DNA from: a bacterium
GTDB taxonomy: Bacteria > Bacteroidota > Ignavibacteria > Kapaibacteriales > UBA961
DNA: 11,173 nt
Reading direction: 5' to 3'
Assembly (NCBI GenBank): GCA_022844575.1
Contig: JALHLL010000109.1
Location: 1-11,173, forward strand
Translations under genes and position numbers: made by a program
The notes under the pieces: generated by a model
Database searches by the model: none
What the model saw: the letters and a program-made list of their open reading frames with translations, nothing else
What the model was told of the DNA's origin: nothing
Part shown: positions 1-6,012 of the stretch, one piece after another
Layout of the letters: each line of letters opens with the position of its first letter
Position numbering within the stretch: position 1 is the first letter of the stretch

Positions 1-1035
1 AACCGTACTTACATTGTTTGAGGTAGAGTTGTTAACTGTAGGTAATGTTTGTGACTCCCATTTTTTGAAATAAAAATCCTCATAAGTTGAAGGTGCCTTA
101 AGTTTTAGTGTATCATTTTCATACATGGAAAATGCTCTATCACCAATTATTACTTTAAGTTCTTCGGGGGTAGGAGAGGTATTACAACTTACAGAAGGGG
201 AAACTGTTGCATAATTTGCTTTACGATAATTATAGGTTACATCATCATCGGTGTTTCCGGTTAAATAGCTCGTATTAACTTTTACATAATAGGGAATATC
301 CTGATTAAGCGATGAAGGTACTGCATAAATAGCCATACTGTCGGGTGAGAGCCACGATGTACTACCTACACCTATAAAGTTGCTACTAAACATTATCGAA
401 TCCAACTGATAAGTTCTTGATAGTAGCTTCATAAACGAAACAATAGAACCGCTATCTGTTGTAGTAGAAGTTAGTTTTCTATTAAAATTGACTTTTATTG
501 TATCCATACAGTTTATATGGCCTTTGTCGGACATATTGCTCCAATTAACCTTATAAGGAGGAGGTACTGTTCTGAAGCTAAAAGAATATTGGGGAACTAC
601 TAGAGTGTCAAAAGTATAACCACTAGGCCTTCTAATATGTAAACTATCAACTATAACCATATATTGAATATTAGGGTATAGCATACTTGAATTAACTGTA
701 AGACGCACAGTTGTATCATTAATAGTTGAAATATGTCCCGACTTAGCATTATGCCTCAAAACATTGATATTACCTCCGCTAGAATCATATATTACCTTTT
801 CGACCAGATATATTCCTGAATACTTTTGATTGAGGAAATTCTTACTTGGAACTACAGTGTCAAGCTTTGAAGTTACAATAGGGTAATTTACCTTTACATC
901 GATTGTTGTTGTAAGTGATACATTTACCGCATTATTATTGGGGGTAGTACTTACAACTTGAGGAGACTGAGCATGTAGATGCATACTCAAACTCATAGAA
1001 ACTAACATGATACATACATACAGGAGTTTTTTCAT
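1..1035 (-). CDS. Secreted Big_5 (bacterial Ig-like) domain protein, 3' end beyond the window
   Basis: The minus-strand frame is open from position 1 to the Met at 1035 (345 codons visible, no stop), so the gene is cut by the left edge. The first 22 residues form a Sec signal peptide: MKK, a hydrophobic core, then LHA before Q23, a common signal-peptidase I context in Bacteroidota. Residues ~24-157 fit a Big_5-type Ig-like module: VVSTTPNNNAVNVS with TTTIDVKV at the start and SFSFRTVPPP at the end. Residues ~176-275 look like a second beta-rich module (TIKVNFNRKL; YYVKVNTSYL). A third stretch begins near 280 and includes KVIIGDRAF and YFKKWES. It is Thr/Ser/Asn-rich with few cysteines, as expected of an exported surface or adhesin-like protein. 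Any C-terminal sorting signal, such as a type IX secretion domain, would lie outside the window. An in-frame ATG at 1080 with a better ribosome site would add 15 residues before the signal peptide. I see the signal peptide and modules directly; the surface role is inferred. Confidence 0.85.
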   Translation of the reverse strand, partial: MKKLLYVCIMLVSMSLSMHLHAQSPQVVSTTPNNNAVNVSLTTTIDVKVNYPIVTSKLDTVVPSKNFLNQKYSGIYLVEKVIYDSSGGNINVLRHNAKSGHISTINDTTVRLTVNSSMLYPNIQYMVIVDSLHIRRPSGYTFDTLVVPQYSFSFRTVPPPYKVNWSNMSDKGHINCMDTIKVNFNRKLTSTTTDSGSIVSFMKLLSRTYQLDSIMFSSNFIGVGSTSWLSPDSMAIYAVPSSLNQDIPYYVKVNTSYLTGNTDDDVTYNYRKANYATVSPSVSCNTSPTPEELKVIIGDRAFSMYENDTLKLKAPSTYEDFYFKKWESQTLPTVNNSTSNNVSTV

Positions 1036-1085
1036 TCCATCAAGCGCATGTATATTGGCCAAATGTTGGATTTTTTTCATCGCAA

Positions 1086-1092
1086 CACCTTT
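1086..1092 (-). promoter_or_regulatory. Shine-Dalgarno-like AAAGGTG supporting an alternative start at 1080
   Basis: On the minus strand AAAGGTG lies 5 nt before an ATG at 1080-1078. That ATG is in frame with the secreted-protein gene and 15 codons upstream of the Met at 1035. The 1035 start has no comparable site but gives a conventional short signal-peptide n-region, so the start is ambiguous between the two. Confidence 0.35.
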
Positions 1093-1448
1093 CAAATAAG
1101 TGATTGATTTTTTTTACTAAATTGTTTGTTAAATAAAACCGGATGTTTTTAATTCTTTTCGAATTAATTGCAGAAAATAATAAATTCAATTTTGGATATA
1201 AACCATACACAATCCCTACAAAATATAAGATGTAAAAAAAAACAACTTCTTGTCCCCATTTGATTTTTTTTTGATTATTAACTAACATGGGGTGTTCGAT
1301 TAGTAAACAAAAAAAAACAAGCAAAATATTGTATTTGAATTTTCAGTTAAAGTGACATAATTGGGATACCTTCAACTATTTCGTATTAATAACTTTGAGT
1401 AGCCGAGGTTTCTTATATCAAAACTATTGTAAAGGGATATGGTATTCT

Positions 1449-1475
1449 AAAAAAAAAACGTTTGTTTTGTGACAT
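1449..1475 (-). repeat. Dispersed intergenic motif, copy A
   Basis: Read on the minus strand this is ATGTCACAAA (1475-1466), seven nucleotides ACAAACG, then a run of ten T (1458-1449). The layout (same 10-mer, 7-nt spacer, T-tract) recurs in copy B exactly 100 bp away and in copy C at 3363. A bare ATGTCAC also occurs on the minus strand at 1358-1352. No known function is recognised. Confidence 0.55.
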
Positions 1476-1550
1476 CAAAATAACAGTGAAAATGCGTTTG
1501 AAAATGGTTCAAAAGATTCTAACTTGTTGGTTTGTATTAGAATTATGCCG

Positions 1551-1575
1551 AAAAAAAAGGCTAATTTTGTGACAT
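1551..1575 (-). repeat. Dispersed intergenic motif, copy B
   Basis: On the minus strand this is ATGTCACAAA (1575-1566), spacer ATTAGCC, then eight T (1558-1551). Compared with copy C the likeness extends further: both have GTGC nine nucleotides before the 10-mer and a GG just after the T-tract. The longer element here is about 1548-1588. Confidence 0.55.
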
Positions 1576-1609
1576 GAGATTATTGCACATGCTTCACAAA
1601 TGGGAAGAT

Positions 1610-1675
1610 TGAGGGTTTAAGACTCGTAGATAAGCGTGAGAATATGATTGAACCATATAATCAGAGAGTCCCTCA
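1610..1675. other. Predicted stem-loop in the intergenic region
   Basis: TGAGGG (1610-1615) is complementary to CCCTCA (1670-1675). After a 6-nt bulge, ACTC (1622-1625) pairs with GAGT (1666-1669). Inside, TGATT (1645-1649) pairs with AATCA (1659-1663). A second possible stem follows, GCACTT (1690-1695) with GAGTGC (1721-1726, one G-T pair). There is no T-run on either side, so this is not a standard intrinsic terminator. It may be a 3' UTR structure or a small RNA, but no known RNA family is recognised. Confidence 0.3.
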
Positions 1676-1762
1676 TGATTAGGTATTTAGCACTTCGGGT
1701 GAAGCGGAGGGTAACTGATTGAGTGCGAAAAGACAATGAATTGAAGGGTGGTACACACACCT

Positions 1763-3265
1763 TTATTTATGTACGATGATTGACCCCCTTATGCTTACTA
1801 TTAACTCTTTACACATTTTCCATATTACGTCAAAAGGAATTATTTCATTACTCTCCAACGGAGGAGTATCATTAAGAAGGAAACCTCTTCTGACTGCATA
1901 ATGTTCTATTTTGTTGTAGTCGAAATCCATCTCTGAAAGCCTTTCCAATCGGAAGAAGAGAGCTGCACTACGAGGTTGGTTTATGAGATGATTGAGTCGA
2001 TAGACACGAGTAGTGTCGGTTCTAGCCGACAATCCGTGGAGATTTTTTTCAATGAGCATCAGAATAAAGTAATGAATGGTTGTATGAATGTTAAGTCCTT
2101 GTTTATCCTGATTGATGATTTCCCAATTTATGAACACATCCTTAGATTTATATAAGGGTATGCTTCCATGTTGAATTGTACACACACCAACTTGAATCAG
2201 AATAGATAAATATGCACGATAAATTCTGAATTTTTCATCTTGATGATTTTTTAAAAGATTTTCGTATGGAGCCAAACGAATCAGACTGTGAGCAGCTTCA
2301 TTATAATATTGTGTGCTCAAAAAGAAAAAGATTTCTTCCAACAGACTGATACGCCAATTAGCTGTGCCAATAGTTTCAGAGGTGCGTACTTTTTCTAATG
2401 CTTCTTTACCCTTTTCGTAATTTCTCATTGCCGTTGCACATTGTACGATAAGTCCGTTAAATCCGGTATACAGACTTCTATTGATGAGATGACGGTTTTC
2501 CTCAACATAGTGTAGAAAATCTTCTGTTTTAGTTATGGCACTTGTAAAATCAGAATGTAACATAGCATAGTAAACACTCATGCGGGCAGATTTTGTACGT
2601 AGTTTAAACGAGCCGATAAATTGCTCGGAAAGGAGAATTATTTTGGAGCAAGCCTTTTCGATTTCTTGCATTTGGTGTTCGTTTGGCGAAGAATATCTGG
2701 ATAATATGGAATTAACAATTCTTGTAAGATCGTCCGATTCTTTTTCGGCTTGCGCACAGGCAGCAAGTTCATCTTTCTTCTTCTCATAATAACTAAGCTC
2801 AGCAATGTTTTTGCCCATACTATACTGGTAGAGTAAAGCTTCGCAGGCTAAAAGAGCTTTTTGAGTAAACGAAAAGTGCTCGGCTTTTGCCAGAATTGAT
2901 CTGTATTTATCTCGCGATGAGATTACAGCACCACCGGACATCAGAATTTCGGCTATTGCCAAGTCGATGATACATTGCTTTTTAGCAGAAGTTGATGCGG
3001 AGAAACCGTCTTCTTTCACTTCTAAGTGGAGTATTAAGTTGTATAAACGTTCGATGAGGCGGGATTTTGTTTTCCTATATAGACTTCCATCCTGTTTATT
3101 CCTCACCGAAAACAACTTTTCTAAAGCCATTTCATCTGTTGTTACTGCCCCTGAAGCCACAATAACGAATAAATCACGCTGTTTGGACTTCTCTTTTCCG
3201 AAAATCTCTCTCTCTGAAAGTCCTTTCCTTGTCACAAATGTTATAAGATCTTTCAATGTTTCCAT
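1763..3265 (-). CDS. Uncharacterised ~500-residue all-helical protein (TPR-like repeat scaffold)
   Basis: This 500-residue protein starts at an ATG at 3265 that lacks a clear Shine-Dalgarno. It has no signal peptide or membrane segment and should be cytoplasmic. The N-terminal ~85 residues form the most distinctive block: LITFVTRKGLSE, FGKEKSKQRDLF (residues 22-33), TTDEMALEKLF (42-52) and YRKTKSRLIERLYN (63-76). It resembles a type of ~500-residue hypothetical protein I associate with Bacteroidota and related phyla. The remainder is a run of amphipathic helices rich in Ala, Leu, Lys and Glu (for example KYRSILAKAEHFSFTQKALL and MRNYEKGKEALEKVR), as in alpha-alpha repeat proteins. No catalytic motif or DNA-binding helix could be assigned. 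The gene stands alone, divergent from the small-protein gene at 3466 and followed by a long non-coding stretch. A scaffold or regulatory role is only a guess from the fold type. Confidence 0.9.
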   Translation of the reverse strand: METLKDLITFVTRKGLSEREIFGKEKSKQRDLFVIVASGAVTTDEMALEKLFSVRNKQDGSLYRKTKSRLIERLYNLILHLEVKEDGFSASTSAKKQCIIDLAIAEILMSGGAVISSRDKYRSILAKAEHFSFTQKALLACEALLYQYSMGKNIAELSYYEKKKDELAACAQAEKESDDLTRIVNSILSRYSSPNEHQMQEIEKACSKIILLSEQFIGSFKLRTKSARMSVYYAMLHSDFTSAITKTEDFLHYVEENRHLINRSLYTGFNGLIVQCATAMRNYEKGKEALEKVRTSETIGTANWRISLLEEIFFFLSTQYYNEAAHSLIRLAPYENLLKNHQDEKFRIYRAYLSILIQVGVCTIQHGSIPLYKSKDVFINWEIINQDKQGLNIHTTIHYFILMLIEKNLHGLSARTDTTRVYRLNHLINQPRSAALFFRLERLSEMDFDYNKIEHYAVRRGFLLNDTPPLESNEIIPFDVIWKMCKELIVSIRGSIIVHK

Positions 3266-3362
3266 GAAGTTGTAAGAGGGTAAAGTGTTAAAGAGTAATG
3301 ATTTATTGTTGAAGACACACGACGATGTATCCTCAAATTACACAAAAAGGTGCTTAAAATCT

Positions 3363-3387
3363 ATGTCACAAAGCAGAACTTCTTTTT
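3363..3387 (+). repeat. Dispersed intergenic motif, copy C
   Basis: Plus-strand ATGTCACAAA (3363-3372), spacer GCAGAAC (3373-3379), then TTCTTTTT (3380-3387). The spacing matches copies A and B. The longer likeness to copy B runs from GTGC at 3350 to GG at 3391. This copy lies about 80-100 bp upstream of the small gene at 3466 and on its strand, in the divergent gap with the 1763-3265 gene. Confidence 0.5.
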
Positions 3388-3454
3388 CTGGAATGCGCTC
3401 TTCATACTCAAGATTTTCGCCTCCGTAAATAGTTCATCAATTCATTGTTTTACT

Positions 3455-3458
3455 GGAG
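3455..3458 (+). promoter_or_regulatory. Shine-Dalgarno GGAG fixing the start at 3466
   Basis: GGAG lies 7 nt before the ATG at 3466. It makes that ATG a better start than the in-frame TTG at 3445 and is the main sign that the short frame is translated. Confidence 0.6.
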
Positions 3459-3465
3459 AAATTTT

Positions 3466-3684
3466 ATGGCACCGATTCCTTGGTTATGTTCGGTTTTGCT
3501 TCACCTTAATGTTATTTCCGCACCGGGAAGTTACTCTAATTGTGAGATTTATGACTATGAAAGAACATATCGTGCGCAAATCCAAAGCATAAGTAGTAAC
3601 CCGACACTTTCATCGCAAATCTGGGCAGAATATTCGGATGAAGTACAGATTATAGAAATACATGAAGATCAATGCGATGAATAA
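3466..3684 (+). CDS. Small hypothetical protein with acidic C-terminus, 72 residues
   Basis: The frame begins at ATG 3466, preceded by a well-placed GGAG, and ends at TAA 3682-3684. The product has a mildly hydrophobic N-terminus (PWLCSVLLHLNVISA) without the basic residues expected of a signal peptide. A polar middle follows (YDYERTYRAQIQS), then an acidic tail (EYSDEVQIIEIHEDQCDE) with seven Asp/Glu in its last 15 residues and three cysteines overall (8, 26, 70). Its codon use resembles that of the surrounding genes. I do not recognise a family. It is followed 125 bp later on the same strand by the FN3-like gene at 3810, so the two may be co-transcribed, although an inverted repeat lies between them. 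A chance open frame is possible, but the ribosome site and codon pattern favour a real gene. Confidence 0.55.
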   Translation: MAPIPWLCSVLLHLNVISAPGSYSNCEIYDYERTYRAQIQSISSNPTLSSQIWAEYSDEVQIIEIHEDQCDE

Positions 3685-3738
3685 ATTGGGTGATAAGGTT
3701 GTATGATTAATATTGATACGTAAATCTACACTTTTTAG

Positions 3739-3788
3739 ACGCTTTTTGAAGTAAATACAAGAATAAGTCTCTTTAAACTAAAAAGCGT
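3739..3788. repeat. 9-bp inverted repeat upstream of the FN3-like gene
   Basis: ACGCTTTTT (3739-3747) and AAAAAGCGT (3780-3788) are exact inverse complements separated by 32 nt. The right arm ends 21 nt before the ATG at 3810. Half-site centres are 41 bp apart, close to four helical turns, so this could be an operator pair. It could also fold as a leader hairpin if transcription starts upstream of 3739. Part of the match is an A/T run, which weakens it. Confidence 0.35.
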
Positions 3789-3809
3789 AAAGAATAGAAA
3801 AATTATACT

Positions 3810-4415
3810 ATGGCTTTAGAAATTATCAGTTACGATGGCTCTGTTGTACGATGGTTGCCGTTATATCATGCAGAACTGTATGAAGTACAGGTGAGTAGAG
3901 AGTCGGTTGTTAACGATTTTACATCGATTTATAAAGGAAAAAACGACTTTTGTCAATATCCGCTTAAATTGATTGGAGGGGTACGTTTTAGGGTGAGAGG
4001 ACGCGTTGAGGGTAACTGGTCACTTTGGAGTACGGAATACATACATGTATTTGCATTATATGTATCGGTTAATTTTTCTTATGGAAACGGTTTGATAAGC
4101 TGGCACTCTGATCCCTTTTCCGAATCTTCGGAATTATGTATTGCACCGAAAGGTGGTAAGCTTTTTACACCTATTTTTTCCGGTGAGGGACATGAGGTTT
4201 TCCATATACCGGAGATAGGGCAGTGGACATATAGAGTACGAAGTAGTAGGGGAGTGGTGTACAGCGAATGGATTTATTTAGATGTGAATATTGAATTACC
4301 GACTCACAATTCCAATGGAATAATGACGAATGATTGTTTTTTTAATAATTATTATATGCGTGATGATGCTGAACTGAATGCGTTTGGTGTGAAAAGAGAA
4401 ACCCCTATGTGGTAG
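3810..4415 (+). CDS. Two-module fibronectin type III-like protein without signal peptide
   Basis: This 201-residue protein starts at ATG 3810, the only start before an in-frame stop at 3795. The first module (residues ~3-80) follows the FN3 pattern: W15, the A21-Y24 strand (AELYEVQVS), then VRFRVRG (58-64) and a closing SLWS (71-74). The second (residues ~82-160) repeats it: LISWHS with W98, TYRVRSS (140-146) and a closing SEW (152-154). Alignment of the two suggests internal duplication. The last ~40 residues are polar, with NDCFFNNYYMRDDAELN, and look like a separate tail. No signal peptide, lipobox or membrane segment is visible, which is odd for FN3 modules because most bacterial examples are exported. 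No clear Shine-Dalgarno precedes it. The FN3 call rests on pattern only. A function in binding is plausible for the fold, but the partner is unknown. Confidence 0.75.
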   Translation: MALEIISYDGSVVRWLPLYHAELYEVQVSRESVVNDFTSIYKGKNDFCQYPLKLIGGVRFRVRGRVEGNWSLWSTEYIHVFALYVSVNFSYGNGLISWHSDPFSESSELCIAPKGGKLFTPIFSGEGHEVFHIPEIGQWTYRVRSSRGVVYSEWIYLDVNIELPTHNSNGIMTNDCFFNNYYMRDDAELNAFGVKRETPMW

Positions 4416-4416
4416 A

Positions 4417-4442
4417 GTATGGCGTATGTACATACGCCATAC
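4417..4442. terminator. Perfect 26-bp palindrome between convergent genes, probable terminator
   Basis: GTATGGCGTATGT (4417-4429) is followed at once by its exact inverse complement (4430-4442). In RNA this folds to an 11-bp stem with a GTAC loop, starting 2 nt after the stop codon of the FN3-like gene. On the plus strand it is followed by ATATTTTG, a weak T-tail. On the minus strand no T-run follows. It best fits a terminator or 3'-end hairpin for the plus-strand gene; a protein-binding palindrome is the alternative. Confidence 0.6.
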
Positions 4443-4467
4443 ATATTTTGTAAGTAATAATTCTAAT

Positions 4468-5910
4468 CTATTGTATTTTTCTTCTTAAAAGTTCAAATAC
4501 GGGGATACCAATAATAACAATGGCAAGACCGGGTAATGAAGTATCATATTTTACAAAAAGTAATACTAAAGCAATAATAGTAGCCATCACAATATAGAGA
4601 GCCGGCAAATAAGGGTATCCGAGTGCTTTATATGGTCTTTCCATGTTCGGTTGTTTTTTCCTTAAAATAAAAATCCCTGCTATGGTAAGAATATAAAATA
4701 AAAGTACCGCAAATACAACATAATCCAATAGTTTACCATAACCGCCGGAAAGGCATAATAATGATGCCCAAATTGCCTGAATAATTAAGGCATAATGTGG
4801 CACACCGTTTTTATTGAGTGCTTCCGCTTTCGGAAAAAATAACTTATCTTTTGCCATTGCATAATATGCCCGTGCACCGGAAAGTATCAATCCATTATTA
4901 CAACCGAATGTCGAAACCATAATTAAAGCCGCCATTATTAGTGCAGCTTTTTCACCGAATACTACGGAAACAGCCGCTGTGCCTACTCTATCATTGACAG
5001 CGTATTGAATTCCTTGTGATAAGACATCAGCACCTTCTTTGTTCCCCGCAAGTGGCAATACAAGTAAGTAAGAAATATTTGCAAGAATATAGAGAACAGT
5101 TACAGTAAGTGTGCCCAAAGCAAGACTTCTCGGTATTGTTTTTTTGGGATTACGCACTTCTCCTGCAGTAAAGGTTATATTATTCCACGCATCACTCGAA
5201 AATAATGAACCAACCATGGCGGCACAGAATACCAAGAATAAAGTCCATAAATTACTTTGCGAGGATTTGCCTTGTATCGTAAAGAATTGTTCACCGAAAT
5301 TCGCATCAACTGCCAATGTATTTGTTCCGAAAATTATTCCGAGAATAATTACGCATGCAAGGGCAAGCGACTTTGAGGAGGTAAAAATATTCTGAACAAT
5401 TTTACCTGCATGTACACCTCGCAAATTGATATATGTTAAAACCCATATACTCAATAGGGCAAGTATCTGAGCACCGCTAATGGAAAAGTTACCAAATGAA
5501 ACTAATACGTTGTTTTCTGAAACTGAGGGAAAGAATACTGCAGTGAATTTTGCAAATGCTACGGCTACGGCTGCTATCGTACCTGTTTGTATCACAAGAA
5601 AAAGTGTCCATCCATACAAAAAAGCAAGACGATTACCATATGCTTCTCGGAGATAGACATACTGCCCGCCGGCACTCGGCATCATCCCTGCCAGTTCGCC
5701 ATAGCTAAGGGCGGCTATAAGCGTAATAACACCCGTTAATGCCCACATAAGAAGCAGTAAGAAGGGACTCCCGACTTCTCTTGCAATATCGGCACTTACA
5801 ATAAAGATACCGCTTCCTATCATCGAGCCAATTACAAGCATTGTAGAATCGAAAGTTCCCAATGCTTGTTTTAAAGTGTTGCCCTCTGCGCTTTTCGGAG
5901 TATTCATCAT
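4468..5910 (-). CDS. APC-superfamily amino acid permease
   Basis: This 480-residue integral inner-membrane protein has about 12 hydrophobic segments, the usual size and topology for the amino acid-polyamine-organocation (APC) family. The first segment carries the unwound-helix substrate motif GSGIF (32-36). SAGGQYVYLREAYG (79-92) and EVRNPKKTIPRSL (251-263) are conserved APC signatures, and SGARAYYAMAKD (344-355) and ERPYKALGYPYLP (424-436) match the C-terminal half of these transporters. It should import or exchange amino acids by secondary transport. The substrate cannot be read from the sequence. Two ATGs lie in tandem (5910 and 5907); GAAG sits directly upstream as a weak ribosome site, so either may be used. 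It is transcribed alone, divergent from uvrC over a 102-bp gap and convergent with the FN3-like gene. Confidence 0.93.
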   Translation of the reverse strand: MMNTPKSAEGNTLKQALGTFDSTMLVIGSMIGSGIFIVSADIAREVGSPFLLLLMWALTGVITLIAALSYGELAGMMPSAGGQYVYLREAYGNRLAFLYGWTLFLVIQTGTIAAVAVAFAKFTAVFFPSVSENNVLVSFGNFSISGAQILALLSIWVLTYINLRGVHAGKIVQNIFTSSKSLALACVIILGIIFGTNTLAVDANFGEQFFTIQGKSSQSNLWTLFLVFCAAMVGSLFSSDAWNNITFTAGEVRNPKKTIPRSLALGTLTVTVLYILANISYLLVLPLAGNKEGADVLSQGIQYAVNDRVGTAAVSVVFGEKAALIMAALIMVSTFGCNNGLILSGARAYYAMAKDKLFFPKAEALNKNGVPHYALIIQAIWASLLCLSGGYGKLLDYVVFAVLLFYILTIAGIFILRKKQPNMERPYKALGYPYLPALYIVMATIIALVLLFVKYDTSLPGLAIVIIGIPVFELLRRKIQ

Positions 5911-5968
5911 CTTCGTATATTTAGTAGGTTTGTATTATGGAATCATTTACATACTAATAAATACGAAG
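5911..5968. repeat. Inverted repeat in the permease/uvrC divergent gap
   Basis: CTTCGTAT (5911-5918) and ATACGAAG (5961-5968) are exact inverse complements, with AT-rich imperfect similarity continuing inward (TTTAGTAG against ACTAATAA). The left arm abuts the permease start codon and contains its weak GAAG ribosome site. In permease mRNA starting upstream of 5968 the arms could pair and cover that site. Alternatively it is a two-site operator spanning the divergent promoters. Confidence 0.4.
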
Positions 5969-6012
5969 ATACGTGTTTGGAAGTATGATAACAAAATGTT
6001 AAAGAGCAAGCT

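Larger units (their letters stand above)
1036..1762. other. 727-bp gene-free region with A/T tracts, motif repeats and hairpins
   Basis: I see no credible gene here. The left half (about 1040-1560) is very AT-rich and contains seven homopolymer tracts of 7-10 nt: 1071-1077, 1108-1115, 1234-1242, 1264-1272, 1309-1317, 1449-1458 and 1551-1558. The right half (about 1600-1760) is less AT-rich and has several inverted repeats. Both flanking genes are on the minus strand, so this stretch must hold the 3' end of the 1763-3265 transcript and the promoter of the secreted-protein gene. I could not pin down either. A weak bulged hairpin (AAGG/CCTT core, 1744-1763) touches the upstream gene's stop codon but lacks a T-run. 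Confidence 0.6.

Noticed and set aside
1040..1324. 94-residue minus-strand frame upstream of the secreted-protein gene
   Set aside because: It is AT-driven, rich in Phe, Ile, Lys and Asn, overlaps the alternative start region of the real gene in another frame, and has no ribosome site or recognisable motif.
1465..1482. CRP/FNR-type site (TGTGAC half-sites)
   Set aside because: Only one half of the palindrome is present at each copy, so a CRP-type dimer site is not supported.
1640..1665. tRNA T-arm-like sequence (GGTTCAATC on the minus strand)
   Set aside because: The loop is one base short and no matching acceptor, anticodon or D arms are found around it.
1618..1680. Short minus-strand peptide frame beginning MRDSLIIWFN
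   Set aside because: Only 19 codons, no ribosome site, and it lies within the predicted hairpin.
3350..3592. 80-residue plus-strand frame overlapping the 3466 gene
   Set aside because: It competes in another frame with the 3466 gene, which has a GGAG site and better codon pattern. Its start lies in the repeated motif copy C.
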